Shown here one piece after another: positions 1-10,800 of a DNA stretch of 64,000 nt (within the stretch, counting starts at the first letter, position 1; each line of letters opens with the position of its first letter). This DNA is from a virus. The DNA lies in IMG/VR virus record IMGVR_UViG_3300042453_003743, positions 1 to 64,000 of that record, one strand, 5' to 3'. Below the pieces are notes generated by a model, which saw only the letters and a list, made by a program, of their open reading frames with translations, was not told the DNA's origin and searched no databases. The translations under genes were made by a program, and so were the position numbers.

Positions 1-57
1 ATGTGCGGCGTAATCTCCTATATAACCATTATTTCCACGGCTTGATCTTGTTCTCAT
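1..57 (-). CDS. N-terminal fragment of a gene leaving the window
   Basis: An ATG at 57 (minus strand) overlaps the TGA of the upstream fibre gene in an ATGA junction, and the frame stays open for 19 codons to the window edge (MRTRSSRGNNGYIGDYAAH). Translational coupling to the preceding fibre gene is the main reason to call it real. It would be the next member of the late structural operon. Nothing can be said about function from 19 residues; the basic N-terminus followed by a Gly/Asn stretch occurs in many phage structural proteins. Confidence 0.5.
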   Translation of the reverse strand, partial: MRTRSSRGNNGYIGDYAAH

Positions 58-2372
58 AAGAACCAACTCCTAGCATTGTTTGTCACTTTAATTAAATTTG
101 CAGTTTCATAAAATCCAACATTTGAAAATATTTCATTAAAAGAAGCATAACCAAAATTTACAATAGAACTTCCATTACCGTTTAGTTCTCCTGCCGCTGC
201 TTCATACGAAATATACGCCCCCGTGTCTATACCAAACGGGTCTCCAATGTTTATAAGACCATATGGATTTGAAATATCAAGAATGCTAGTTACATCTCTT
301 AAAAATATGTAGGTACTATTGGCGGCTGCATCATAATCACCAATAGCAACTCTACTATTTGATGTGTTTGCAATATCTAATTGATTTTTTCCCCCTGCAC
401 TTTGAATTGTAGAAGCAATTAAAGTGTTTGCAGAATTTATCGTAACATTACTGTTGAAAGTTATTCCACCAGCCGCAGAGATTCCTGCATTGAATCTTGC
501 AAGTGAACTGAATGTTGCACCAGCAGCACTAATACCACCCGGGAAGTTTGTAAGAGTATTGAAGGTGTTTGTGCCAGTAAAAGTTTGAGTACCAGCAAGC
601 CCCGCAAGAGTTGTGGTATAATCTGGAAGTGATACCGTTATCGTGCTTGCTGTTGCAATAGTTGGTTGAAAAAATACCTCTCCACCAGACAGATCATTAT
701 AAAAGTATAACCTGTTAAATTCTCCCTGAAATGATACTTCGTTGAAGGAAGAGGAATCCACAATTGCCAGAGCAGCATTTGCTGCGCTTATTGTTTGACT
801 TGCACTAAAAACATTGTCTACATTAGTTTTAGCAACATTCGTAATTGCACCAGTACCACCGTCAATACTTAAAACACCAGTGTTGTTGAAGGTCATGGTT
901 TGACCAGAAACACTCAAACCGATTCCGCTTCCGTTGGTAATTCCAACGGCACCAGTCAATCCACGAACACTATTAACACCAACAACCGAACCAGTAGAAC
1001 CATTAAAAGATCCTACTCCTGTAACAGCACCAGTAAGTCCATTGAAACTCGTAACAACAGGAAGGCTGCTGAAACTTTTATTAACCCAGTGTGCAGTCCC
1101 AGAATCATAAACTAATGCTTGGTTGTTTGCAACACTGGTGATCGTAACATCATTCAAATCGTCAAGATTTGCAACCGCAACACCGCCGCCACCTACGTTT
1201 ACTGTGCTTCGGAAGAGACCACCCTGAATTATTGAATAATCACCAGTGGCACTAAAATTGCTAATACCACTCTTTATTATCAAGTAAGCGCAAAAAATTG
1301 CACTGTCTGAGGTATCTTGACTTTCAGAAAATTGTTCAAATACTAATGCGGCCTTTGCGGTATCTATACTGTTATATGTTGCTCTTCCATAGTATACGAG
1401 AAGAACTGTTGGCGAATTTGGAAAGTAAAAAACTCTTTGAATTGTGTATCTACCGCCAGGAACGGGTTGCAATGTTCCAGAACCATTATCATAATAATGT
1501 GGATCTACTGATGTGTTTACAACAGTATTCCAAGATCCGGATGTTGCGCCTCTGTATTGACGATAAATTACAGAAGCAGGATTTGCATTTGTGTCAGAAA
1601 CTAAATTTGGGCTATTTGGATCGTTGGGATAATTTCTTCCAATCGCATAAGCGGAACCAGATGCTCTTGAAAGTTGCAGCGTCGCACCATATCCACTTAT
1701 GTCATGACCAGAAATTTTTAATGGACCAAAGGAACGAATGAACAGATCGCTTTGCCCAGCTTGGTCATAGGCAACGTGGGGATAACTTTGAGCAAATGTA
1801 ATGTAACTTCTTGAAGGGTGAATCAGCGCCCCAAGAGGAATTTGAGTTTCATATTGCGAGCTGGTAAACGGTACTGTTGTCTGTACAAGTTGCCCGCTGC
1901 TGTTTACCGAAACGAATGAAATATCCGCGCTCGTAAGACCAGCAAGAGTTACACCTGTTTTAGCAGTCCAAGATGCATATGATACCGTTGGTGCTGGGGC
2001 AGATGAAGTTGTTGCATTGATGTTTACGAATACGCCAAGTCCAGCAGTTACATCAAAGGTTGCGGTATTTCCAGAATTTATGGATAATAAACCGCCATAT
2101 AACAATCCAGTTTCAAGATTTTCTATAAACCTTTCACCAGATACACCATCCAAAAGATCAGCATCAAGATCACTTCCATGCCCTTCAACGACATTTACGG
2201 AAAAAGTAGCACCCGAAAGAGATTCCTGGTATCCAACCGAAATTTGGTTTCCAGCAGATATTCCTGGATGATTGTCCAATTTGTCCCATGCAACACCATT
2301 GTATATCCAACGGTTAATTCCGTATGAATAAGTCTGTCCTGTTGCTGGTGATGTTGGAAAATTTATTGGCAT
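54..2372 (-). CDS. Tail-fibre/adhesin-like structural protein (772 aa)
   Basis: Probable virion protein of the fibre cluster. The N-terminus (PTSPATGQTY..W.YNGVAWDKL) is the short Pro/Gly-Gln/Trp-Asn-Gly motif often seen at the start of phage fibre proteins. Around residues 440-510 there are several copies of the motif SFNGxTGAV (NGLTGAVTGVG, NGSTGSVVGV, RGLTGAVGI), a repeat common in T4-like marine fibres and also present in the collagen-like gene at 5943-7853. The C-terminal half is rich in Ala/Ser/Thr and Gly with ISAAGG-type repeats, consistent with a beta-rich fibre shaft and tip. No catalytic motif was seen. It follows the 960-aa gene by 6 nt, is weak in Shine-Dalgarno sequence and is probably cotranscribed from upstream. 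The receptor is unknown. Confidence 0.75.
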   Translation of the reverse strand: MPINFPTSPATGQTYSYGINRWIYNGVAWDKLDNHPGISAGNQISVGYQESLSGATFSVNVVEGHGSDLDADLLDGVSGERFIENLETGLLYGGLLSINSGNTATFDVTAGLGVFVNINATTSSAPAPTVSYASWTAKTGVTLAGLTSADISFVSVNSSGQLVQTTVPFTSSQYETQIPLGALIHPSRSYITFAQSYPHVAYDQAGQSDLFIRSFGPLKISGHDISGYGATLQLSRASGSAYAIGRNYPNDPNSPNLVSDTNANPASVIYRQYRGATSGSWNTVVNTSVDPHYYDNGSGTLQPVPGGRYTIQRVFYFPNSPTVLLVYYGRATYNSIDTAKAALVFEQFSESQDTSDSAIFCAYLIIKSGISNFSATGDYSIIQGGLFRSTVNVGGGGVAVANLDDLNDVTITSVANNQALVYDSGTAHWVNKSFSSLPVVTSFNGLTGAVTGVGSFNGSTGSVVGVNSVRGLTGAVGITNGSGIGLSVSGQTMTFNNTGVLSIDGGTGAITNVAKTNVDNVFSASQTISAANAALAIVDSSSFNEVSFQGEFNRLYFYNDLSGGEVFFQPTIATASTITVSLPDYTTTLAGLAGTQTFTGTNTFNTLTNFPGGISAAGATFSSLARFNAGISAAGGITFNSNVTINSANTLIASTIQSAGGKNQLDIANTSNSRVAIGDYDAAANSTYIFLRDVTSILDISNPYGLINIGDPFGIDTGAYISYEAAAGELNGNGSSIVNFGYASFNEIFSNVGFYETANLIKVTNNARSWFL

Positions 2373-2378
2373 AAATTA

Positions 2379-5261
2379 TTACCAGAATTTGAGTGTTCTC
2401 CACATTTCGAAGCCGGAGTGACGCATGATGTAGATGTACGACAGGTCATCCGCAGTCTTTACTATTTCAAACTTGTTGCTCAAGGTTGCGGTTCCGTGTG
2501 CGTATGGGATGGAGCCTGCAATGTCAACCTTGAACTTCGCCACGTCAAGCACATAGATGCGGTTGGTGTTATCCTTTGTGAAGTAATACGAGTCCGCACC
2601 ATCGTAAACATACATGGAACCAGTTGTCAAAGTTGCTGTGATGGGCGTGATAAATGGCGTGATTTCCCATGTGGATGTTGGAATGTCAAATATGTCAAAC
2701 AGATTGGAAGCTCCACCGCGAGGTGAAATCAACCACCGTCCCTTCTTTGCAGCATCAGACAGTCCAAACAACCACTTGATGTCCGTTCCTGTGCTTCTTG
2801 CAGGGATTTCGTAAACGCAGTATATGGTGTCTGTGGCGTTTGTTCCTATGGTTGATGGGATGGTTATGGCGGTGGCAGTGTTTGATGTGATTGAACCCTC
2901 GCCACCAACTGCCGTTCCGCCAACATAACGCACTCTCTTGCCTGCCAAATAGTTTACAGGGAAGTTTTTGTTTGCGTCCGTGAGCGTTGTGGTTCCGCTA
3001 CCTGTTGTTATGATTCCATACGAGTCCATGATTTCGTATTTGGAAGTGGAATCCGGTGTTGCAACTCCCCATGTGATGCCCACGGTAAGCGTGGTGGCAC
3101 TATTGGCGGTGATTACCGCATCGTTACCTTCACCTGTTCCTGCCACCACACGAACACGGCAGTTCAGGTATTGGTTGTTTCTCCAGTTCTTGGTACTGTC
3201 AACCAAAGTAGTTGCAGTTCCTGAAGTTGCCCATCCGTTGGGTGAACGCTCTGCAACCTTGTCTACACACATAGCACCAAAAGGTCGCATTTCTTGAATA
3301 ATATACCGTGACTGTCCGTTGGTCATGGCATTGATTGCACTTGCAAGCGTTAGAGTGGTGGCAGTATTTGCAGTAATTCTCCTTGATCCAAGGCTTGTTG
3401 GCGTTGCACCCGCTGTTTGCACATGAACTACACGACCAACATGCTCGTTTGTGGTCCAGTTTTGTGATGCGTCTACAATTAGAGATGTGGTGAGCGAACT
3501 TGCAGCGGTCGGGCTGGCTGCGGCAGAAGCGTTTGCAGCAATGCTGAATGTGGTCAGAGATGCTGTGCCTATAATTTGGAAAGTGGCATTGAATGTGGTT
3601 TCGGTGGCACATCCTGCAATGGTTGCATACTCACCATGACGGAAATCGTGGTTTACTGCGGTTACCACATTTCCGACCTTTCCAACTGTCAGGGTTATGG
3701 TAAGACCAGAACCGCTGCCGCCTGTGGTGTTGGACGATCCGTTAGAGTAGCCGCTGCCTGATGCTGCAAGTTGAAGCCCTGTTACTGCACCTGTTGAACT
3801 AACAGAAGTAACATATGCTTGACCCCCCGAACCTGTGGTGGAACAGGTCACCAAATCACCAACCACATAGTTTGTGCCACCAGCATTTACTGCAACAGTC
3901 AAAATTCCGCTTGCAGAATAGGTAATGCTTGTGATTGCGTACCCTTCATGGGGAGGACCATACGAACCCGTGTTTCCCGCAGCGGGAGTGGCGGATATCT
4001 GACGAGCAACGCCCGAATCAACTACAGGTGCGGTTGCCCACAAATCTTTTTCTACGGAATACTGAAGCAGGGCAGCAGAACCGTTGCCTGCCACCCACAT
4101 CTTGTCCGTATCTCCGTATATGGCGTAACCTGATGTGTTGTCTGGGGTGATGTCCCACTTATATTCAATATAGAATGTGTCTGCCGTGTGTGCAGCAATG
4201 CGTCTGCGTTGACCTGTGCCTGTGCCCGATACTATTCGTATCTGGTGGTTGGCGTATCGGTCGTATTCGTAGGTTGCTCCACTATGCACCAATGTTTTTG
4301 CAGTAGCCGAAGAAGCGGTAACACCGCTAACAAACACACCACCCGCTTCGCCTGTACGATCAATGGCAAAATCTGTGCCGAGTGCAGCGGTAATGTGAGC
4401 AGGACCAATCGGAGTCTTGGTGAACCATGTGTCCAACAGAATATCGTAGAACTGCCAAGACGCAAAAGGCGTTGCGGATGCTGCTGAAAGCAGCCATATT
4501 CCACCTGTCATAATCTGGTAGACGGAACTTGCATCGGGTGTGACATCCCAAGAGGTGTTTACAGTAAGTTCGGTAGATTCAATCACAAAATGGGTCTGTG
4601 AACCAGAAGATGTAGAAGGAACCGCAAACGGAGCCACCGCAGAGAAGCCTGTGTTGTTGAAATGGTCAACCGCTTGATGGTTGGTGTCTGAAAGATATAG
4701 TGTAGTTGTGTCGTTGTATAGAATTCTGCGTATCTGTGACTGACCATTGTTGTAGATAAGTCGCACATTGTATCCGTCCCACTGGTTTACTCTCCACTTT
4801 TTCGTTGAGTCACCAATACTTGTTGCACCTCCTGTGGTTGCCAAGCCGTTATCGTGGATGACTCCATCTGATACAGCCGTAATGGTTCGCTCTTGTCCTG
4901 CTCCTGTGCCTGCAACTATACGAATCTTGCTGCCAATACAAATGTTACCAAGTCTGCCAAGACCACCAATCGTGATGGTTCCTGATGTTGCACTGATGGT
5001 GTGTCCTCTGCTGCCTGAGTAAGCTGCGTATTTTGCTGCGACAGCCGTGACGGGTGCGATGTTTGGAGGGGCACACTCCTGCCACGAATCGCTGTAGGTA
5101 TCGTAACGCCACATGGCTTGGGCGTTGATGTAGTACATGTATCGTGCTTTTTCGTCCGAAGACACCAAAGCAGAAGTGCTGACTGTTGCGACTGGCGCAA
5201 AACGCATCCACTCAAATACTGGAAGATCAACTTGTGGTTTTAATAAATTTTGAAGTGCCAT
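2379..5261 (-). CDS. Repeat-rich structural protein (960 aa)
   Basis: Large virion-type protein built from at least six divergent copies of a beta-rich module of about 60-75 residues. Each carries a VRIVAGTGxGQ..xI-like core followed by a TTLT/TxITW strand (for example VRIVAGTGAGQERTI, IRIVSGTGTGQRRRI, VRVVAGTGEGNDAVI, VRYVGGTAVGGEGSI). The N-terminus (MALQNLLKPQVDLPVFEWMRFAP) and aromatic C-terminus (SGFEMWRTLKFW) bracket the repeats. No enzyme signature was found. The DNA is visibly richer in G+C than the flanking genes. It has a good AGGA ribosome-binding site and lies between a 215-aa structural protein and a fibre gene. A role as a long fibre or whisker-like component is inferred from repeats and context only. 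Confidence 0.7.
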   Translation of the reverse strand: MALQNLLKPQVDLPVFEWMRFAPVATVSTSALVSSDEKARYMYYINAQAMWRYDTYSDSWQECAPPNIAPVTAVAAKYAAYSGSRGHTISATSGTITIGGLGRLGNICIGSKIRIVAGTGAGQERTITAVSDGVIHDNGLATTGGATSIGDSTKKWRVNQWDGYNVRLIYNNGQSQIRRILYNDTTTLYLSDTNHQAVDHFNNTGFSAVAPFAVPSTSSGSQTHFVIESTELTVNTSWDVTPDASSVYQIMTGGIWLLSAASATPFASWQFYDILLDTWFTKTPIGPAHITAALGTDFAIDRTGEAGGVFVSGVTASSATAKTLVHSGATYEYDRYANHQIRIVSGTGTGQRRRIAAHTADTFYIEYKWDITPDNTSGYAIYGDTDKMWVAGNGSAALLQYSVEKDLWATAPVVDSGVARQISATPAAGNTGSYGPPHEGYAITSITYSASGILTVAVNAGGTNYVVGDLVTCSTTGSGGQAYVTSVSSTGAVTGLQLAASGSGYSNGSSNTTGGSGSGLTITLTVGKVGNVVTAVNHDFRHGEYATIAGCATETTFNATFQIIGTASLTTFSIAANASAAASPTAASSLTTSLIVDASQNWTTNEHVGRVVHVQTAGATPTSLGSRRITANTATTLTLASAINAMTNGQSRYIIQEMRPFGAMCVDKVAERSPNGWATSGTATTLVDSTKNWRNNQYLNCRVRVVAGTGEGNDAVITANSATTLTVGITWGVATPDSTSKYEIMDSYGIITTGSGTTTLTDANKNFPVNYLAGKRVRYVGGTAVGGEGSITSNTATAITIPSTIGTNATDTIYCVYEIPARSTGTDIKWLFGLSDAAKKGRWLISPRGGASNLFDIFDIPTSTWEITPFITPITATLTTGSMYVYDGADSYYFTKDNTNRIYVLDVAKFKVDIAGSIPYAHGTATLSNKFEIVKTADDLSYIYIMRHSGFEMWRTLKFW

Positions 5262-5275
5262 ATATTAATTTCCTA

Positions 5276-5923
5276 TTATGTAAATATCAAATTTCTACGA
5301 ATTGCGGTTCCGTATGCGGTTCGTGCTTCTTCAATAATGCGCCAACGCTCGTCTACAAGACCACTTACTACATGAAGAAGCGTGGTATTCGATTTTGTTG
5401 CGTATGGGCTTACTTGGTTCGACTGCACATACTGAAGGTCACTGGCTCCAATAGAAAGAGTCGTTGCGCCAGAGACAGAGGCAGTAACAGTTCCAGATAC
5501 AGGAATGGTTGTGGTTACTTCGGTGGGGCTCTGACCAGCCGTGCTGTTGCCTATTGCGTCAATGGTGATTCTCTGGCGCAAACGGTTGTCAACAACTGCA
5601 TTGCTCTCAAGGAGTTTGTTCATTCTACGAAGAAGAGTTTGCAGACTTTCTTCATATGATTCTACATCAACATAAATTTGTAGAACATCGGAGGCATTCA
5701 TGGATGTTGTATTGTAATCCAAAGTCAGAACATTGTTATTAAAACTTGCAGCACCCGTCGTTGGATCTGCAAAATTGTAAATTATAGTGTTTGCCGTGGT
5801 ATTGGTTATTAACAAAATATTGGCCAATGTTAAAGATTGAGCCAAATTAGAGAATGTCACCGTTTTTGCAGTGGGGTCGAAGGTATAAGAACCTACTGTA
5901 TCTGTGCCAAGAAGCTTTTTCAT
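5276..5923 (-). CDS. Putative structural protein of the fibre operon (215 aa)
   Basis: Not recognised with certainty. Residues 1-80 are beta-rich and Thr/Asn-rich; the middle (YVDVESYEESLQTLLRRMNKLLESNAVVDNRLRQRI) looks helical. The C-terminus is a conserved-looking arginine-rich stretch (YGTAIRRNLIFT). There is no signal peptide and no catalytic motif. The gene lies 15 nt from its downstream neighbour and 20 nt after the collagen-like gene, so it is part of the same late transcript. A GATAAATA element overlaps the upstream stop and may add a local late promoter. The helical segment could be an adaptor or trimerisation region, but that is inference. Confidence 0.6.
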   Translation of the reverse strand: MKKLLGTDTVGSYTFDPTAKTVTFSNLAQSLTLANILLITNTTANTIIYNFADPTTGAASFNNNVLTLDYNTTSMNASDVLQIYVDVESYEESLQTLLRRMNKLLESNAVVDNRLRQRITIDAIGNSTAGQSPTEVTTTIPVSGTVTASVSGATTLSIGASDLQYVQSNQVSPYATKSNTTLLHVVSGLVDERWRIIEEARTAYGTAIRRNLIFT

Positions 5924-5933
5924 ATATCTATCC

Positions 5934-5941
5934 TATTTATC
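5934..5941 (-). promoter_or_regulatory. Possible late promoter (GATAAATA)
   Basis: GATAAATA on the minus strand, 10 nt before the ATG at 5923 and overlapping an AGGAT ribosome-binding site. It matches the gp55-type late core except at the first base. Weak on its own because the sequence is AT-rich. Confidence 0.35.
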
Positions 5942-5942
5942 C

Positions 5943-7853
5943 TCATAATGCAACTGCCATTGCTATGATAAAGGGTTTTAAATTTACTGCTCCAGTTGCT
6001 CCATCTACTGAAATTACGTATTCTGTGGGGATTGCTCCAGTGTCTCCCTGCGGCCCTTGGGGTCCCGTGGCTCCGGTGTTTCCTTGAGGGCCTTGAGAAC
6101 CAGTGTTTCCTTGTGGTCCCTGTGCTCCAGTAGATCCTGTACTTCCTTGTGGTCCGGTTGCACCAGTTATTCCTGCTGGTATTATAGAAGCAATTGTTGA
6201 AGTAAATGTGCTATAATCTACTCTTTTTGTAGTATTATCATCTCCGTCTGCTACAAGAATGCTAGTACTTGATTTATAATTTACCGTAGATGCTTGGTTG
6301 TTGAAATAGTTCAACATATCATCCATAGTAACCAAATACATTTCATTGGCTTTGGGGTTTGCAATCAAATTTCTATCTTGCAAAAGTACCACATCAATTT
6401 TATCAATATCAGCTGAAGTTCTTAAAGGAAATGTCGCACCGCCTCTTGAATAATCAATTCCAAATGAATGGGTGTTTCCACTTATTGTATAAGTTATTCC
6501 ACGTTGTGCTCTTAAATTTATTGCTCCCGTAGTTCCATTCAAAGAAACTACATAAGGGCCGCTAATTCCCGCCCCACCCCCTGCAGATATAGAAATGTTT
6601 ACATTTTTTCTATTTGAAGTGGCAGTGATATTATCACCAACAAAATTTATAGTACTCGGATTTCTATGAATTTTTTGACCATTCAAATAGATATCCACAC
6701 CACCCCCACCACCCGGAGTAACCATTTGGCCGATTTTATTGATAGCGTCTTGAATATTAGAATTTTTAAAATTATCCAATATTCCTGTTAATTTTTCAGT
6801 ATCAACTGAAATATTTCCATCTTCAAGTACCAATGGATAGGTCGCAGTAATGATAGGAGCCTCACCAGCAGGTCCTTGTGGTCCGGGTGGCCCGTGAGGT
6901 CCTTCTGGGCCCTGTGGCCCCTGAGAGCCAATGGGACCCATCTCACCGCGTTCTCCACGATCTCCTTTTGGTCCCTGCAAACCCACTGGACCAATTTTAC
7001 CATCCACGCCATCCTTTCCCGCCAATCCCTGTGGACCTCGTTCACCTTGTATTCCTTGGGGACCTACTTTACCTTCTGGGCCCTGTGGCCCCTGTGGACC
7101 TTGTTCTCCTTGAGGACCCTTTGGGCCAATTTTTCCAGATTTCCCGGGCAATCCTTCGGGTCCGGGTTCACCTCTTGGGCCTTGGGGACCAACTAATCCT
7201 TGTTCTCCTTGTTGACCTTGAGGACCTTCTGGACCTATTTCGCCACGATCACCTTTTGGACCAGCAGGCCCAATATCTCCCCGTTCACCCTTTTCACCGC
7301 GAAGACCTTGTGATCCAGCTTGTGGAATTATTTCTTTTACAATTGTTTTTTCAACTAGCTGAACAACAGGTTTTTCAACAACTTTTGGAGCTTGCGCGAC
7401 AGGTTTTAGTGCAACTTGTTCTTCAAGGAGATTTTTTATTTGAGTTGAGTTTCCAACAAATTTTATTACCTTATTGGTATTTTTTTCAATAAAATACCGT
7501 TCTGTAATACCGTTGCCAGCATAAATTTTTTCATCTGCTGTAAGCGCTGTTGTTTCTTTTAATGTTGAATTTTGTAATAGAGAACCAATTGGTCTTTTTA
7601 CTTTAAAAATCTGTCCATCTACATTTTCAAATAAAAGAACTGGTTGGAAATATTCTTTTATTTTGGATGAGTTTCCTTCCACCAGATAAGTTTCTCCAAA
7701 CTCATCTCTAAGATACATCTGAGAAATACCAGAACCTATTTTTACAGTTTTTGGATTATTTGCAAACTCTATAATATGATAAGTAGCACCCATCGACAGA
7801 TTTGGATGCTGTTTTATCAGTTTAAGAGAATTTTTATTCTTGCCAAAAAACAT
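5943..7853 (-). CDS. Collagen-like tail-fibre protein (636 aa)
   Basis: Residues 1-175 form a non-collagen N-terminal part with repeated short beta units built around [20 protein letters not shown]. Residues about 180-335 are a textbook Gly-X-Y collagen region rich in GPQG, GERG and GPKG, including charged Lys-Gly-Asp and Glu-Arg-Gly triplets typical of stable collagen helices. The next part is globular and carries the fibre motif SLNGTTGAI, and a second short GATGPQG/GSTG collagen stretch (about 585-620) leads to a C-terminal [13 protein letters not shown]. Phage collagen-like proteins form trimeric fibres that set host attachment. The gene lies 3 nt from the giant collagen-like gene and shares its transcript. 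Unlike its neighbour's Gly-X-Gln repeats, this collagen is Pro-rich and charged. Confidence 0.85.
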   Translation of the reverse strand: MFFGKNKNSLKLIKQHPNLSMGATYHIIEFANNPKTVKIGSGISQMYLRDEFGETYLVEGNSSKIKEYFQPVLLFENVDGQIFKVKRPIGSLLQNSTLKETTALTADEKIYAGNGITERYFIEKNTNKVIKFVGNSTQIKNLLEEQVALKPVAQAPKVVEKPVVQLVEKTIVKEIIPQAGSQGLRGEKGERGDIGPAGPKGDRGEIGPEGPQGQQGEQGLVGPQGPRGEPGPEGLPGKSGKIGPKGPQGEQGPQGPQGPEGKVGPQGIQGERGPQGLAGKDGVDGKIGPVGLQGPKGDRGERGEMGPIGSQGPQGPEGPHGPPGPQGPAGEAPIITATYPLVLEDGNISVDTEKLTGILDNFKNSNIQDAINKIGQMVTPGGGGGVDIYLNGQKIHRNPSTINFVGDNITATSNRKNVNISISAGGGAGISGPYVVSLNGTTGAINLRAQRGITYTISGNTHSFGIDYSRGGATFPLRTSADIDKIDVVLLQDRNLIANPKANEMYLVTMDDMLNYFNNQASTVNYKSSTSILVADGDDNTTKRVDYSTFTSTIASIIPAGITGATGPQGSTGSTGAQGPQGNTGSQGPQGNTGATGPQGPQGDTGAIPTEYVISVDGATGAVNLKPFIIAMAVAL

Positions 7854-7855
7854 TT

Positions 7856-10800
7856 TTAGAATACTGGACCAACTCCAGGTCTGAAGTAAATAATCCCTGT
7901 GTTTGGGTCTCCGGGTGCTGCAATTGTGGTAACATCTATATTACCACCACTCTGTATACTGGGTCCTGTGTAACCGCTATTTCCGAATGAACTTATTGTT
8001 ATTGTTGGCTCGGGGAAAGTCCAGCCTGTTATAACTTCATCTGAAATTTTAATTGCGTACCCATTATGTACCCATCTGTCTCCACGATATTTAAACTGTC
8101 TGTAATATGAATTACCAACATTTTGTCCTAATGAAAGCCCCTGCACATATGTAGACAAACAATCTGGATCGTTATTTGGACATGGTTTTAATGGAAATCT
8201 ATCTACACCAGCCTCTGTTGGGCCGGGACTCCCTTGCGCCAGCATACCGGTCTCAAGCAAATATGTCACTTCGGAATTTTGGAGTATCGGAGGATCCTCT
8301 GTATTGTAAAGCAATTCTTCCGCGCCACCCCAATTCCATTTTTCTTGACATGTGATGCAGGGAATATCCCATGGGAAATTCATTGGGTTGATTTGTTCTG
8401 ATTGTGCAGGATTTTCAATAAATCCATATGAATTCCCGGGTGGATTAATATAATACAAAGCAGCGTTTGTGTTTCCTCCTGTAACACTAATTCCAAGAAC
8501 TGGAGCAGACGGAAATAGCACAGTTTCACCACTATGATATGTCATATGCACTATTTTTTGATTTTCTGCATAATATCTTGGTAAATATCCTGGTGTTTTT
8601 CTATTAGCGTTTAAAGTTGTATCATATGTCCACGGCCTCGGCCATACAGGAACAATACTAGTGTTAATCTCATTATTAGATGGAGACAATGGACCGTTTG
8701 TTTGATTTCCGGGTGGCAAAGTAGAAAATACACACGGGCATTGGTCTAACCATATTTTGTACTGCGTGATGGTATTAACAACTAGGAAAGTTCCTTTTCC
8801 GAGTGTCAAGTACTGTTCAGGATTTATTTTCAAAGAACCGAGCGGTCTACAATACGTCAGGCCACCTGTAAGACCAAAGGAGAATGTAAAATTTGTCCAG
8901 TTCATGGCATCACCCATGAATCTTAATGTTACTCCCTTTGTACTAACTCCGCTGCCACTCGACCAACCTGCAGTTCTTCCAAGACCATGATTGTAAAGAA
9001 TGGGACGATTCGGAATTATTCCACCTTTGAGACCTTGAATTCCCTGAATACCCTGAATACCCTGTAGACCTTGTGGGCCTTGTGGGCCTTGTGGGCCTTG
9101 AATACCCTGTAGACCTTGTGGGCCTTGTGGGCCTTGAATACCCTGTAGACCTTGTGGGCCTTGTGGGCCCTGAATACCCTGTAGACCTTGTGGGCCTTGA
9201 CGGCCTTGGATTCCTTGGGTTCCTTGGATTCCTTGTGATCCAACAGAACCTTGAATACCACCAATACCTCCGATTCCTTGAATACCTTGAACTCCTTGGA
9301 AACCTCTTCGACCATCATAACCAACAGGGCCAACCGATCCTATAAGTCCTTGAACTCCTTGACGGCCTTGAAGTCCTTGAACTCCCTGAATACCTTGAAT
9401 TCCTTGTGGTCCTTGTGGTCCTTGAATTCCTTGTATTCCAAGTGTTCCTTGTCTTCCTTGAATTCCTTGTGAACCAATAGTTCCTTGAGCACCATTAGAT
9501 CCCTGTGCACCAGCAGATCCTTGAATGCCTTGGCGACCTTGAATGCCTTGAATTCCTTGGACACCCTGACGCCCCTGAACACCCTGAATTCCCTGAGCAC
9601 CAGTTTGTCCAGATCCGCCGGAGCTTTGTTCCTCTACCCAAGTAGACCAAAATACTCCGGAACCTTCTGTATCATAACCACTTCCAGGATCAGTTCCTCT
9701 TTTTATAATACCATAACGAATGTACTTCGTATTCGGAGAAGCAGTAAAACCATTCGAAGTTATGTCTGTTACATCGTTTTCTAGGAAGAATCCAGTCTGT
9801 CTTATTACTCTATAAGGAAGTTCTTCACCAGCCACTGAAATGTCGGTTGATTTTGCGTATGTAAACCAATCATTTATTACGCAGCACGGGTCTGTCACTT
9901 CAACAGAAGAATTGGTGCTTCCCGGATAATTTATTATACGTCCAAATTGCGTCGAATCTTCTTGATACCAATAAGTTCCACCCAAGAATATTCCAAGATC
10001 CGTAGCATTTACTGTTCCATCATTATTCAAATCACCGGTTGGACCGGCAGTTCCCCAGTTTGCTAATATCAATGAACCCATCAAAGCAGCTGCGCCGTTG
10101 TTGGCAATTTGAGGTACTACAGTATAAACACCGGGGGTTGTTATATCATTAATATCATAAACAAATACGTTTGTATTGTTGTTTTCTCCATTGTTTGATG
10201 CCGCAAGTGGTGGATCCCATATTGCATTACCAAAAGATGATCCGCCTCCGGCATCCCCACCCAAAGATCTTTGTGAGAATGGGAATGGTTCTGTTATATC
10301 TGGATTACCAGCCCCACCAAAATGACAGCTAGAAGGATATTGTTGGGTTAAACATGTAGTAGTGGGAACATTATAACTACCAGTCGGTGAAGTAATACCA
10401 AAGTATTTTACACTGTTTAGATTTAAATTTCTTGTATATGTTGATCCCGGAACATAATTTACAAAATTACTAAGATTTGTAGTGCTGGAAGTAGTTTTAT
10501 CATAAACATTTACATTTGTAACAAACAGAGAGTAATATGTAATTCCACCGCGATATCGTGGAATTTGTATTTTATTGTTTATTTTTGTTACTTGACCAAT
10601 GTAATAAGTATCACCGAATCCCTGTTCACTCAATACAACTTTTGATAGATATGTTAGACCTGCAACGAAATTTGGGTTATTTGTATCTAATATTGCAGGC
10701 TCGGTCCAACCAGTAAATAATTCATAAACATCATTAGTTGGGTTTGTAATACCCGGAGTATTGATAAATCCATTTCTTTGATCTAAATTGTCTAGATAAA

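Noticed and set aside
3199-3612. Cys/His-rich minus-strand frame of 137 aa resembling a zinc-rich protein
   Set aside because: Entirely inside and out of frame with the 960-aa structural gene; no RBS.
6788-7492. Overlapping frames in both strands of the collagen part of the 636-aa gene
   Set aside because: Repeat-driven open frames, no start signals; the Gly-X-Y frame is the coherent one.
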